Source: AP-15 sp963795485 (GTDB lineage Bacteria; Pseudomonadota; Alphaproteobacteria; ATCC43930; CGMCC-115725). From it: a stretch of DNA of 64,000 nucleotides. Positions within the stretch are counted from its first letter, which is position 1. Each line of letters opens with the position of its first letter. Both the position numbers and the translations under genes were made by a program. This document shows positions 38,805-47,845 of the stretch, in pieces. The stretch covers positions 1,364,001-1,428,000 of the forward strand of contig CAWCIL010000008.1 in assembly GCA_963795485.1 (NCBI GenBank), given 5' to 3'. A model generated the notes under the pieces. It was not told where the DNA came from. It did not search any database and saw only the letters and a program-made list of their open reading frames with translations.

Positions 38805-39356
38805 ATGGAAAGCAGGGCTAAGCGGGTTAGCCGAGCGGTCGGTCCAGTTGAGGTTCCGAACTCGCCAGTCTCGTCGAGCGAGCTGCCCGGTGAGGTTCCG
38901 GTGGAAACGGCGGCAGCTGCGGTGCCGAGTCTGACCCCGTTGGTGCCGATCGATGAGCCGCAGGTCCTGACCCCGCCGCCAATCTCGCCGGAGATGCCGG
39001 GGCTTGGCGCAGCGCGCGAGGAGGTGGCCGATTTCGGCCGCGAGACCCTCGCCACGCTCGCGGAGTCGCGTCTCGTGCTGGCCACCGGGTTCGAGGCGCT
39101 GAGCGAGGAAATAGCCGGGCTCGCGCGTTGCGGCATCGACACGGCGGCGCGCACCGCGATCGAGATGCTGGCGGTCAGGACCGTTTCCGACGCCGTTGCG
39201 GTCAATGCCGGCTTCGTCCGCGCCAGCTTCGACAACTGGATCGGCCGTTCGGCCAGGTTCTCCGAGCTCGGCGCCAGGCTCGCCGCCGACTCGTCGCGCC
39301 TCTTTCTGGCGCGGCTCGGCAACCGCTGGATCGGGGTCTCCCGTACCAGCTCCTGA
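38805..39356 (+). CDS. Phasin-family protein
   Basis: Phasins coat polyhydroxyalkanoate granules. ATG 38805 gives 183 residues: a Pro/Val-rich N-terminal segment (about 1-65), then an amphipathic helical Phasin_2-type domain (EEVADFGRETLATLAESRLV, GFEALSEEIAGLAR, NAGFVRASFDNWIGRS). No PHA synthase gene is in the window. Upstream dyads suggest PhaR control. The N-terminal extension is longer than in typical phasins. Confidence 0.8.
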   Translation: MESRAKRVSRAVGPVEVPNSPVSSSELPGEVPVETAAAAVPSLTPLVPIDEPQVLTPPPISPEMPGLGAAREEVADFGRETLATLAESRLVLATGFEALSEEIAGLARCGIDTAARTAIEMLAVRTVSDAVAVNAGFVRASFDNWIGRSARFSELGARLAADSSRLFLARLGNRWIGVSRTSS

Positions 39357-39374
39357 TCGGCGGCGCGCCGCGCG

Positions 39375-39698
39375 TTATTGCGCGGCGGATTTCGCGGTCG
39401 GGACGATCCGGGTCACGACCATAGCGCTGCGGTCGAGGCAGGCCGGCACGCGCGGCGCGATCTTGGTCTTCCAGTAGTCGGTGTCGTAGACCGCCTTGTA
39501 GAGCGCCTCGCGCTCGGCCTCGCTCTCGAAGCGGCGCATCCAGACATAGGCAGACTCGTCGGTCTCGCCGCGGTAGCTGCCGGCGATGACCATCCCTTTC
39601 GACACCTGAAACGGGATGATCTCCTCTTCCATGATCTTGACCCATTCGTCCATCTTGCCCGGCAAAACCTTGTATTGGCGCAGTTCGTAAAAGGCCAT
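39375..39698 (-). CDS. NIPSNAP-family protein
   Basis: The 107-residue product starts MAFYELRQYKVLPGKMDEWV, the characteristic NIPSNAP opening (E-L-R-x-Y), and contains SAYVWMRRFESEAEREALY. The fold is a dimeric ferredoxin-like alpha/beta barrel. Bacterial members have no established reaction. It is convergent with the phasin gene, 18 bases apart. Confidence 0.9.
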   Translation of the reverse strand: MAFYELRQYKVLPGKMDEWVKIMEEEIIPFQVSKGMVIAGSYRGETDESAYVWMRRFESEAEREALYKAVYDTDYWKTKIAPRVPACLDRSAMVVTRIVPTAKSAAQ

Positions 39699-39867
39699 GT
39701 CGCGCGTCCCTTGTCGGCGGTTGCGTTGCCCGGCGAGCATAGCCGCCGACCGCCGCCCGGCGAAAGCGGCTGCGGATCGGGCGACCAGGGCCCCGGCGCT
39801 TCTGGCCCGTCGCGTTTCCGGCTACTGTGCATAGGCATCGCCGCGGGAATCGCGAGGGAGGGAAGGA

Positions 39868-41458
39868 ATGGCCAGCGACATCGCCCCGGCGCAAGCCGGC
39901 GTGGCGCCGATCGTCGAGACCGCTTCGGGCAGGTTGCGCGGCGCGCGCGACGGCGAGATCTGCTCGTTCAAGGGCGTGCCCTACGGCGCCTCGACCGCCG
40001 GACCCGGCCGCTTTATGCCGCCCCGGCCGCCGCTCCCTTGGGCCGGCCTGCGCGACGCGCTCGCGTATGGCGGGCGGGCCTGGCAATTGCCCAATCGGCC
40101 GAAGCGCCGTCCGCAGCTCGAAACCCTGCTCGGCCCGGCCGACACGACGCCCGAGGGCGAAGACTGCCTGACGCTCAATGTATGGACGCCCGGCCTCGGC
40201 GACGGCGGCAGGCGGCCGGTCATGGTGTGGCTGCATGGCGGCGCCTTCGCCTATGGTTCGGGCAACCGCGCCGTCACCGACGGCGCCAACCTGGCGCGGC
40301 GCGGCGATGTCGTCGTGGTCAGCGTCAACCATCGCCTCAACATTTTCGGTTTTCTGCATCTGGCCGATATCGGCGGGGTGCCGTGGGCGCATTCGGGCAA
40401 TGCCGGGATGCTCGACATCGTCGCGGCACTGCGCTGGGTGCGCGACAATATCGCAGGCGTTTGGCGGCGACCCCGGCAACGTCACGATCTTTGGCGAGTC
40501 GGGCGGCGGCGGCAAGGTCAGCGTGCTGCTGGCGATGCCGACGGCGCACGGGCTGTTTCACCGCGCGGTGATCCAGAGCGGCGCCGCGATCCGCGTCTCG
40601 ACCCGCGAGCGGGCGAATGCGCTGGCCGAAGCGGTGCTGAAGGAGCTGGGGCTCGGCCGCGGCGACTGCGAGCGGCTGCAGACCATGCCGGCCGAGCAGG
40701 TCTTGGCGGCGATAGCACCGGCCTCGCGCGCGGTCGGCCGATCGCATTGGCCGTTGCTCGACCGCTACGATTTCGGCCCGGTGGTCGACGGCGTCGACCT
40801 GCCGCAGCACCCGGCCGAGCCCGAGGCGCCGGCGATCGCCGACGACATCCCGCTGATGGTCGGCGGCACAAGCGAGGAGAGCGCCTTTTTCCTCGCCGAC
40901 GACGACGCGGTATGGAACGGCACGCTGACCGAGGCGGAATTGCGGGAGCGCGTCGTCGGCGGTGGCCGGCGCCGAAACCGAGGCGCTGCTCGCCGTCTAT
41001 CGCAGCGGCGCTGCCGCAGGCGAGCCCCGCCGACCGGCTGATCGCGGCCTTGACCGGCTCGAATTTCTGGGTGCGCTCGGTGCTTGCTCGCCGAGCGCTA
41101 CGCGGCGCGGCGCGGCGCCCCGGTCTACATGTACTCGCTCGACTGGCAGAGCCCCGCCCACTCCGGCCGCATCAAGGCGCACCACGCGATGGACCTGCCC
41201 TTTGTCTTCGATAATACCGATGTGCCAGACACCACCAGCGGTGCGCCCGGCGCGCGCGAATTGGCGGCGCGGATTTCGGCAACCTGGGCCGCCTTCGCCC
41301 GCAGCGGCAGCCCGGACAACCCGGCAATCCCAGCCTGGGCCGCCTACACGGCTGACGACCGCGCGACGATGATCTTCGACACCGAGTGCCATCTCGCCCG
41401 CGACCCCGACCATGATGCGCGCCTGCTGTGGACTCGCGTCACCACTCAGCGGAGCTGA
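39868..41458 (+). CDS. Type B carboxylesterase (four frameshifts)
   Basis: This alpha/beta-hydrolase ester hydrolase begins PIVETASGRLRG. It has SFKGVPYGAS, CLTLNVWTPG, VMVWLHGGAFAYGSGN (oxyanion hole), NVTIFGESGGGGK (catalytic Ser), GGTSEESAFF (acidic residue) and the HHAMDLPFVFDNT segment with the catalytic His. Shifts near 40463, 40950, 41010 and 41085 are each repaired by removing one base, giving 528 residues ending at TGA 41456-41458. No signal peptide is evident, so it is probably cytoplasmic. Confidence 0.87.
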
Positions 41459-41762
41459 TGCGGTCGCTCAGCTTCGTTCGGCCAATCCTTTGAAAATCCC
41501 CTTCCGTGGGCTCGACCGGCGCATCCGCGGCTTTGCTTCGAACGAGGGGGTCAGGTCGGGCCTCGGCGGCGGCCGACGCCCGGCGCGGCGCGGCGCGGCT
41601 GGCGCTCGCGAGGCTACGGCGCTCCCTCTCTGCGGCGCAAGCATCGCCTTGTCCGGCGTGGCGGCCGATCCAAATTAAGCACTCGCGTCCCGGTCGATTT
41701 TTTGGAACAATCATTTTGCGCGGTCTCGATCGGGCCGCGAATCGATTCGACAGGAAACGGAC
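41459..41762. other. Leader region upstream of the double cold-shock gene
   Basis: The 304 bases contain no convincing gene. The last 90 bases are A/T-richer (GATTTTTTGGAACAATCATT), and AGGAAACGGAC directly precedes the start codon. A GGAAC resembling the -35 of EcfG-type stress promoters is present at about 41703, but no matching CGTT -10 follows at the right distance. Confidence 0.35.
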
Positions 41763-42389
41763 TTGATCAGAGACAGGAATTTCCGTCAGCCGCGCCGCCG
41801 CGACTTCGACGATGATGGTTACGATCCGCACCTGCGCGATTTCGGCGGCCCGCAGCGCTTCACCCCGCCACGGTTTGAAACGCCCTCCGGGCCGCCGGTG
41901 CGCGCCGTCGTCAAATGGTTCAAGCCCGAAAGGGGGTTCGGGTTTGTCGAGCTGTCCGACGGCTCGGGCGATGCTTTTCTGCATGCGAGCGTGCTCGAGC
42001 GCAACGGCATCGCCGCGGTCCAGCCCGGCGAAACCCTCGAAATCCGGGTTTCGCCGGGACAAAAAGGTCCGCAGGTCACCGAGGTCCTCAACGTCGACAC
42101 CAGCACGGCGACGCCGGCTTCGGCTCGGCGCTCGGCGTTCCCGACCGCCGGCCGGCCCGCCTACGAGCCCACCGGGGCCTCGGTCGAGGAAGCGGGCACG
42201 GTGAAGTGGTTCAATGCCCAAAAGGGCTTTGGCTTTATCGTCCGCGAGGGCGGCGGCAAGGACGCCTTCGTCCACGCCTCGGTGCTCGAGCGCTCCGGGG
42301 TCGGCACTCTGAACGAAGGCCAGCGCGTGCTGGTCGACATCGCCGAAGGCCGCAAGGGGCCCGAAGCGGTCAGGGTGCGGCTCGCCTAG
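41763..42389 (+). CDS. Protein with two cold-shock domains
   Basis: The 208-residue nucleic-acid chaperone carries two cold-shock folds: about 45-110 (AVVKWFKPERGFGFVEL, DAFLHASVLE) and about 145-208 (GTVKWFNAQKGFGFIV, DAFVHASVLE). Both retain the RNP1-like (GFGF) and RNP2-like ([FL][LV]H) aromatic patches. The N-terminus is basic and disordered. The start is TTG 41763 after AGGAAACGG. Two-domain CspA-like proteins of this size are typical of alphaproteobacteria. Confidence 0.92.
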   Translation: MIRDRNFRQPRRRDFDDDGYDPHLRDFGGPQRFTPPRFETPSGPPVRAVVKWFKPERGFGFVELSDGSGDAFLHASVLERNGIAAVQPGETLEIRVSPGQKGPQVTEVLNVDTSTATPASARRSAFPTAGRPAYEPTGASVEEAGTVKWFNAQKGFGFIVREGGGKDAFVHASVLERSGVGTLNEGQRVLVDIAEGRKGPEAVRVRLA

Positions 42390-42424
42390 CTCGCGGAGGG
42401 TGGCGCCGGCGCTCGGGGGAGCGC

Positions 42425-43276
42425 ATGGATTTCGGCGCGGCGATGTTCTTTACCGACTATTCGATGGCTCCGGGCGAGCTCGGCCGGGCACTCGAAGCAC
42501 GCGGCTTCGAATCGGTCTGGGCGCCCGAGCACTCGCACATCCCGAGCTCGCGCGCGACCCCGTTTCCGCAGGGCGGCGAGCTGCCAAAGAAATATTATGA
42601 CGCGATGGACCCTTTCGTCACCCTGACCGCGGCGGCGGCGGCGACGAACGCCTTGAAAATCGGCACCGGGGTGTGCCTGGTCGCCCAGCGCGACCCGATC
42701 CAGACCGCCAAGCTCGTCGCCTCGCTCGACCAGATCTCGGGCGGGCGGTTTCTGTTCGGCATCGGCGGCGGCTGGAACGCCGAGGAAATGGCCGATCACG
42801 GGACCCGGTTCAAGACGCGCTTCAAGCTGATGCGCGAGCGGATCGCGGCGATGAAGGCCGTCTGGACCGAGCCAGAGCCCGAATATCACGGCGAGCTCGT
42901 CGACTTGCCAAAGATGCGGAGCGGGCCGAAACCGCTGCAGCAGCCATATCCACCGGTTATCGTCGGCGGCGCATTTCCCTATGCCGCACGGCGGGCGCTC
43001 GCTTATGGCGACGGCTGGGTCCCGCATGCCGGCCGACTGCAATATGCCGACGTGACCGATTTCCTGCCGCAGTTCCGTGAAATGGCGGCGGAGGCCGGGC
43101 GCAGCCTCGATGCGGTTCCGGTCACCGTGTTCGGCGTCGCCGAGGATCTCGACCGGCTCAAACTCTACCGCGACCGCGGCATTGCCCGCGCCGTAGTCAG
43201 CCTGCCCTCGGCTAAGGCGGACGAGGTCCTGCCGGTGCTCGACCGCTGGGCCGAGCTGATCCGTGGCATCGGTTAG
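42425..43276 (+). CDS. LLM-class (luciferase-like) flavin oxidoreductase
   Basis: The 283-residue TIM-barrel protein shows MDFGAAMFFTDYSMAPGEL, ESVWAPEHSHIP, GTGVCLVAQRDPIQTAK, FLFGIGGGWNAEEM and PPVIVGGAFPYAARRALAYG. These match the LLM family often annotated as F420-dependent (TIGR03619-like). Alphaproteobacterial members may use FMN instead. The substrate is unknown. It lies 35 bases after the cold-shock gene and converges with scoB. Confidence 0.88.
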   Translation: MDFGAAMFFTDYSMAPGELGRALEARGFESVWAPEHSHIPSSRATPFPQGGELPKKYYDAMDPFVTLTAAAAATNALKIGTGVCLVAQRDPIQTAKLVASLDQISGGRFLFGIGGGWNAEEMADHGTRFKTRFKLMRERIAAMKAVWTEPEPEYHGELVDLPKMRSGPKPLQQPYPPVIVGGAFPYAARRALAYGDGWVPHAGRLQYADVTDFLPQFREMAAEAGRSLDAVPVTVFGVAEDLDRLKLYRDRGIARAVVSLPSAKADEVLPVLDRWAELIRGIG

Positions 43277-43295
43277 CGGGCGTTGCTTGCTGCGT

Positions 43296-43937
43296 TCAGC
43301 CGAGGCCGGGATGCACTGCAAAGGCGGCTTCGGTCTTCTCGCGCACATCGTCGAGCGACACCCCCGGCGCCAGCTCGACCAGGGTCATGCCTGTGCCGTC
43401 GATCTTGAACACGCCGAGATCGGTGATGACCGTGTCGACGACGCCCTGGCCGGTCAGCGGCAGGGTGCAGCGATGCAAGAGTTTGGGCTCGTTGCGCGCG
43501 GTGTGCTCCATCAAGACGATGACCCGCTTGACCCCGGCGACGAGGTCCATCGCCCCGCCCATGCCCTTGACCATCCGGCCCGGGATCATCCAGTTGGCGA
43601 GGTCGCCGTTTTCGGCGACCTGCATCGCCCCCAGGATCGACAGGTCGATATGCCCGCCGCGGATCATGCCAAAGGATTGCGCGCTGTCGAAATAGCTGGT
43701 GGTCGGCAGTTCGGTGATCGTCTGCTTGCCGGCGTTGATCAGGTCCGGGTCCTCCTCGCCCTCGAACGGAAACGGGCCCATGCCGAGCATGCCGTTCTCG
43801 CTCTGCAGCTGGACCGTGATCCCCGGCGGGATGAAGTTCGAAACGAGGGTCGGGATGCCGATGCCGAGATTGACGTAAAAGCCGTCCTCCAGCTCGGCCG
43901 CGGCGCGGCGCGCCATCTCGTCGCGTGACCAGGGCAT
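43296..43937 (-). CDS. scoB: 3-oxoacid CoA-transferase, subunit B
   Basis: It transfers CoA from succinyl-CoA to acetoacetate in ketone-body or polyhydroxybutyrate degradation. The 213-residue product has GFYVNLGIGIPTLVSNFIPP, QSENGMLGMGPFP with the catalytic Glu in SENG, and GGHIDLSILGAMQV. It follows subunit A after 17 bases, consistent with co-translation of the heteromer. Confidence 0.95.
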   Translation of the reverse strand: MPWSRDEMARRAAAELEDGFYVNLGIGIPTLVSNFIPPGITVQLQSENGMLGMGPFPFEGEEDPDLINAGKQTITELPTTSYFDSAQSFGMIRGGHIDLSILGAMQVAENGDLANWMIPGRMVKGMGGAMDLVAGVKRVIVLMEHTARNEPKLLHRCTLPLTGQGVVDTVITDLGVFKIDGTGMTLVELAPGVSLDDVREKTEAAFAVHPGLG

Positions 43938-43954
43938 GTGCTGCCTCCTCTCCT

Positions 43955-44659
43955 TTACGTACCGCGCTGGCGCACGGTGCGCTGCTCGATGCGCTTTTCA
44001 AACGACGCGGGGTGGACGATCCGCTGGACGAAGATGCCGGGCGTGTGGATCTGGTCGGGGTCGATCTGGCCCGGTTCGACCAGCTCTTCGACTTCGGCGA
44101 CGGTGACCTGGCCCGCGGTCGCCATGACCGGGTTGAAGTTGCGCGCCGTCTTGCGATAGACGAGGTTGCCTTCGCGGTCGGCTTTCCAGGCGTGGACGAT
44201 GGCGAGGTCGGCGGTGAGGCCGCGCTCCATCACAAAGATCTCGCCGTCGAATTCGCGGACCTCCTTGCCTTCGGCGATCAGGGTGCCGACCCCGGTCTTG
44301 GTGAAAAACGCCGGAACCCCGGCCCCGCCGGCGCGGATGCGCTCGGCGAGCGTCCCCTGCGGGTTGAACTCGAGCTCGAGCTCGCCCTTCAGATAGAGGT
44401 CGGCGAACAGCTTGTTCTCGCCCACATAGGACGAGATCATCTTGCGGATCTGGCGACTTTCGAGCAGCACTCCGAGGCCTGCGCCGTCGATCCCCGCATT
44501 GTTCGAAATCACGGTCAGCCCCCTCACCCCCGAATCGCGGATCGCGGCGATCAGCTTTTCCGGGATGCCGCACAGGCCGAACCCGCCGGCCATGAGCGTC
44601 ATGCCGTCGCGCAGCAGACCGGCAAGCGCCGCCTCGGCATCGGGGTAGACCTTGATCAT
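43955..44659 (-). CDS. scoA: 3-oxoacid CoA-transferase, subunit A
   Basis: The 234-residue A subunit starts MIKVYPDAEAALAGLLRDGM. It carries the glycine-rich MAGGFGLCGIPEKLIAAIRD (CoA-transferase family I signature) and EFNPQGTLAERIRAGGAGVP. First gene of a two-gene leftward operon with scoB. With the phasin gene nearby it fits PHA or acetoacetate use, but the two are not in one operon. Confidence 0.95.
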   Translation of the reverse strand: MIKVYPDAEAALAGLLRDGMTLMAGGFGLCGIPEKLIAAIRDSGVRGLTVISNNAGIDGAGLGVLLESRQIRKMISSYVGENKLFADLYLKGELELEFNPQGTLAERIRAGGAGVPAFFTKTGVGTLIAEGKEVREFDGEIFVMERGLTADLAIVHAWKADREGNLVYRKTARNFNPVMATAGQVTVAEVEELVEPGQIDPDQIHTPGIFVQRIVHPASFEKRIEQRTVRQRGT

Positions 44660-45314
44660 CGGCTGCTCCTGCGCCTGCTGAACCCTTGCTCCACCGCTCG
44701 ATCGCCCGCACGTTCGGGGTATTCTACAACGCGACGAACATTTGTCATCGGCTGGGGTGGCCGAATGTCTCGCGCGTTCGGATTGCCGGGTTCCATGATC
44801 GCGCAGGACTGGAGGCGCTTCGGCGCTGGCTCGTCGCCCGCGGAGCTAGAGGTCTGGCGCCGGCACGAGGTCATCGAAGCCTATGACCGAGTGAGCGGCC
44901 GAGCTGTCGACGAGTTCGCCTTTTAGCCGGTGCTGGCGCCGTCCGCTCGGCGATCGCCCTTTTACAGCTGTTGGACCGCCGGCGCCGAGGCCCAGGCACA
45001 ATGCCGGCTTTGCCGGCTTTGGCGCACTCGGCCGCGAGCTGCTCGGCCGCCTTGGCAGACCTCGCGCGCGATGCATTGAGCAGGTCAGCTGGGATCAGGT
45101 CAACCGGGCCTCTCCATCCAGATTCGCCTGATTGCTTTATCCGCCGTATCGCCTCGAACGGTCGCCATGTAAATGGCACGTCGTGAATGAGGGAACATTT
45201 GAGACAATCCCGCAGGGTTTGAACGCGGTCGTGCGGTCGTTTGCGGGGGACTTGGTTACGCTCAAGAAAACGCTGATTTTTTCCTGGAATTTAGCTGGTC
45301 CTCCGAAGGTTCCT
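44660..45314. other. Gene-poor stretch between scoA and the Crp/Fnr regulator
   Basis: About 650 bases. A 53-codon frame at 44765-44926 (+), beginning MSRAFGLPGSMIAQDWRRFG, and a minus-strand frame around 44871-45179 with AKAAEQLAAECAKAGKAG have some protein character. Neither has a convincing ribosome site or a recognisable family. I treat the stretch as mostly regulatory or degraded. Confidence 0.4.
44765..44926 (+). CDS. Hypothetical short protein (weak)
   Basis: ATG 44765 to TAG 44924-44926 encodes 53 residues with a plausible amphipathic middle (SSPAELEVWRRHEVIEAYDR). A purine-rich GGGGTGG lies upstream. No family is recognised and no conserved neighbour supports it, so this could be a chance frame or the tail of a broken gene. 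Confidence 0.25.
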   Translation: MSRAFGLPGSMIAQDWRRFGAGSSPAELEVWRRHEVIEAYDRVSGRAVDEFAF

Positions 45315-46091
45315 ATGGCTATGAACGCCGGTTGGGGAGGTGAACCACGCCGAATGTTCGTGCACTGCGAGCACTGCCCGCTCCGTCGCAAGCCGTTGTT
45401 CCGGCCGTTCTCGGAAGCCCATGTCGCGTTTGTCGCGGAAATGAAGACCGACCACATCGTGGTGGCGCCGCGCACCGACATCGTCCAGGAGGACGAGGTT
45501 GGCGGACCGATCTACACTCTATTTGAGGGCTGGGCGATCCGCTATCACCGGCGGCCGGGGGGCGCTCGGCAGATCCTCGACATCTTGCTTCCCGGCGATC
45601 TGATCGGGCTCGCTTCGGCGCTTCTCGGCACGGTCAAACACTCGGTTCAGGCGATCACCCCGGCGACCTTATGCGTCCTCACCGGCCATGGCGCGCCAGA
45701 ATTATTCGAGCGCCATCCTAGCTTGGCGTTGAATATCCTGCAGACCCGGGTCGAGGAGGAGGAGCGGGGAGATATGAGAGTATCCCTGCTCGGCCGCAGC
45801 AACGCCGAACAGCGCATCGGCTATCTGATGCTCGAGACCTTCGACCGGCTGCGGCAGCGCGGCATGGTCAACGGCGGCTCGACCTGCCCGTTCCCGCTGC
45901 AGCGGCGCGACATCGCCGACGCCGCCGGGCTCTCGCGGGTCCATGTCGCGCGCACCCTCGAACGGCTGCGCGAGGCGAGGCTGGCCGAGATCCAGCGCGG
46001 CGTCCTCGTGCTGTTCGACCGGGCGCGGCTCACCGAGCTTTCCGGCTACGTCCCGCTGCGGGTCGCGGTCGGCAGACGAGCGATCCTCTAG
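45315..46091 (+). CDS. Crp/Fnr-family transcriptional regulator
   Basis: ATG 45315, after CGAAGG, gives 258 residues; ATG 45354 (MFVHCEHCPLRRKPLFRPF) is the alternative. The N-terminal Cys-rich CEHCPLR motif recalls FNR/FixK-like proteins, but not enough Cys are present for a 4Fe-4S cluster. A cyclic-nucleotide-type barrel (about 40-150, ILDILLPGDLIGLASALLG) and a C-terminal winged helix (RRDIADAAGLSRVHVARTLERL) follow. The TAG stop at 46089-46091 uses the TA target and first base of the adjacent insertion sequence. Confidence 0.9.
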   Translation: MAMNAGWGGEPRRMFVHCEHCPLRRKPLFRPFSEAHVAFVAEMKTDHIVVAPRTDIVQEDEVGGPIYTLFEGWAIRYHRRPGGARQILDILLPGDLIGLASALLGTVKHSVQAITPATLCVLTGHGAPELFERHPSLALNILQTRVEEEERGDMRVSLLGRSNAEQRIGYLMLETFDRLRQRGMVNGGSTCPFPLQRRDIADAAGLSRVHVARTLERLREARLAEIQRGVLVLFDRARLTELSGYVPLRVAVGRRAIL

Positions 46092-46183
46092 AGCATGATC
46101 CTAAAAGTTTGAATCAAAAAGATATTCACCCGCGCTGCGTTTGGTGATTCAAGATGCTGGCTGGGGTTGGGGGCCAGCATCGA

Positions 46184-47149
46184 ATGGCAAGACCCTATTC
46201 ACAGGACCTGCGCGATCGGGTGGTTGCGGCGGTGGCGAGCGGTCGCACCTGTCGCGTAGTGGCGGCGCGGTTTGGGGTGAGTGTCGCCAGCGTGGTGAAA
46301 TGGTCGCAGCGGTTTCGAGCGACCGGCAGCGCCGCGGCGGCGAAGATGGGCGGCTGGCGGCCGCTGCGGTTGAAGAGTGAGCGGGATTGGCTGCTGGCGC
46401 GGATTGCCGAGAAACCGGATCTGACGCTGCGGGCGGTGGTGGCCGAGCTGGCCGAGCGCGGCACCCCGGCCAGCTACGGCGCGGTGTGGCGCTTTTTCGC
46501 CCACGAGGGGATTACCTTTAAAAAAAAGCCTGCACGCCAGCGAGCAGGATCGCGTCGATGTCGCCCGCCGGCGGGCGCGGTGGAAGATGCATCAGGGCCG
46601 GCTTGACCCGCGGCGCCTGGTGTTCCTCGACGAAACTTGGGCCAAGACCAACATGACGCGCCGCCACGGGCGCTGTGCGCGCGGCGCCCGGCTGGTCGCC
46701 AAGGTGCCGCATCGCCGCTGGCGCACCGTGACGTTCCTGGCGGCGCTGCGCCATGACCGCATCGCCGCGCCCTGCGTCATCGACGGGCCGATCAACAGCC
46801 TGCCCCTGCGAAGGCGGGGGGCACCAGCTTTTGCGCCTATATCGAGCAGTTTCTGGTGCCTACCCTCAGCCCCGGCGACATCGTCGTCATCGACAATCTC
46901 GGCAGCCACAAGGGCAAGGCCGTGCGCCGCCTGATCCGCGCCGCCGGCGCCAAACTGTTCTTCCTGCCCCGATACTCGCCCGATCTCAACCCGATCGAGC
47001 AAGTCTTTGCCAAGCTCAAGACCTTGCTGCGCAAAACCGACCCGCGCACGATCGAGGCCACTTGGCGCAGCATCGGCGACCTCCTCGGCCGCTTCACCCC
47101 ACCGGAATGCGCCAATTATCTCGCCAATGCCGGCTATGCTTCAGCCTAA
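46184..47149 (+). CDS. IS630-family DDE transposase (two frame changes)
   Basis: The N-terminal part MARPYSQDLRDRVVAAVASG has the family's helix-turn-helix regions (VVAARFGVSVASVVKWSQRF). The frame changes at an A8 run (46517-46524), where A7 would read KKSLHASEQD. It changes again at a G6 run near 46816-46821. Catalytic-domain motifs follow: VFLDETWAKTNM (first Asp), DIVVIDNLGSHKG (second Asp) and RYSPDLNPIEQVFAKLK (Glu). An extra block SLPLRRRG interrupts GPIN/GTSF. The A8 could be a slippage site, but given errors elsewhere it may be an artefact. Confidence 0.88.
46797..46823. repeat. Small palindromic insertion inside the transposase gene
   Basis: The transposase should run ING-TSF, but about 24 bases containing TGCCCC-N11-GGGGCA (46801-46823) intervene and encode SLPLRRRG. 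The core CCCCTGCGAAGGCGGGG resembles bacterial REP-type hairpins. A nearly in-frame hairpin inserted in a transposase suggests either repeat spread or an insertion tolerated in a loop of this IS lineage. Confidence 0.45.
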
Positions 47150-47161
47150 CCGGATCATGCT

Positions 47162-47569
47162 CTAGTCCAGCGCGCCCGGTCGCGGGGGGCATCTCGGCGA
47201 CCGCGTCATCGTGCGCGAGATCAGCTCGCCCAATTCGCGCAACCGAAACGGCTTGGTCAGGAACGGCACGCTCGACTGCGGGATGGTGTCGCGGTAACGC
47301 AGATCGCCCGAGGTCAGAATTGCCGGAATCCCGAGGACCGTGGCGTGCTCGGCGAGCGAACCGCCTTGCTCGCCGCTCATCACGCAATCGATGATCAAAA
47401 GATCGACGGTCTCGCGGGCGAGCAGTTCGCGGGCCTGCCGCGCCGAACCGGCGGCGAGGACCATATGACCGCTGTCGCGCAGAAACTCGCAGACGACTTC
47501 GCACACTTCGAGATCGTCTTCCACCACCAGAATGCGGGGCACGGGCAGGCTCCAATTTACGGAGTCCAT
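47162..47569 (-). CDS. Single-domain response regulator (receiver only)
   Basis: The 135-residue product is a CheY-like receiver with no output domain. RILVVEDDLEVC has the acidic pocket, LLIIDCVMSGEQGG carries phosphoacceptor Asp61, AILTSGDL has the conserved Thr/Ser, and FLTKPFRLREL the Lys. Start ATG 47569. The frame is open upstream, but that part is antisense to the thiamine riboswitch. It could be the partner of an orphan kinase such as the one at 10418, which is inference. Its stop codon TAG shares the TA duplicated by the IS. Confidence 0.88.
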   Translation of the reverse strand: MDSVNWSLPVPRILVVEDDLEVCEVVCEFLRDSGHMVLAAGSARQARELLARETVDLLIIDCVMSGEQGGSLAEHATVLGIPAILTSGDLRYRDTIPQSSVPFLTKPFRLRELGELISRTMTRSPRCPPRPGALD

Positions 47570-47744
47570 CGAAACATAGGATACATATCCGGGATCGATC
47601 TTCAAGCGAACTGTTACCCGGCGAGCGCGTTCCAGCGAAAGCCTGGAAAACGCCAAATCGGGAGAGGAGGCTGCTATCCCGCTCGGAGACCGGCAATTCG
47701 CAAGAAAATCCTTGCATCGGCAACGCCCTGATCCGACATTGGCG

Positions 47745-47845
47745 CGAGGCTGGGGTGCCGTGGGGCTGCGTTCGAGAGCGCGCCGCCGCAGCGGCTGAGA
47801 ACAGACCCAATGAACCTGGCCGGGCTCGCCCGGCGAAGGGAGTCC
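47745..47845 (+). ncRNA. TPP (THI-box) riboswitch
   Basis: The conserved elements occur in order: GGGGTGCC (47752-47759), a P3 stem (GGCTGCG/CGCAGC), GGCTGAGA then ACCC, TGAACCTG, and a CCGGG-CTCG-CCCGG stem before GAAGGGAGTC. P1 pairs GGCT with AGTC. The GGGAG that would be the ribosome-binding site lies in the 3' strand of P1, so thiamine pyrophosphate binding probably blocks translation of thiO-thiS-thiG. No intrinsic terminator is visible. Confidence 0.93.

Larger units (their letters stand above)
46091..47162 (+). mobile_element. Complete IS630-family insertion sequence
   Basis: The 1,072-bp element is bounded by perfect inverted ends GAGCATGATCC (46091-46101) and GGATCATGCTC (47152-47162). 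A duplicated TA flanks it (46089-46090 and 47163-47164), the hallmark of IS630/Tc1 transposition. It carries one transposase gene. It sits exactly between the convergent Crp/Fnr and receiver-domain genes, in what was a CTAG shared by both stop codons. Confidence 0.95.

Noticed and set aside
41700..41735. EcfG-type stress promoter before the cold-shock gene
   Set aside because: A GGAAC -35 is present, but no CGTT -10 follows at 16-17 bases.
46517..46524. Programmed frameshift at A8 in the transposase
   Set aside because: Not excluded, but a second frame change in the same gene and identical single-base insertions in non-mobile genes make an error more likely.
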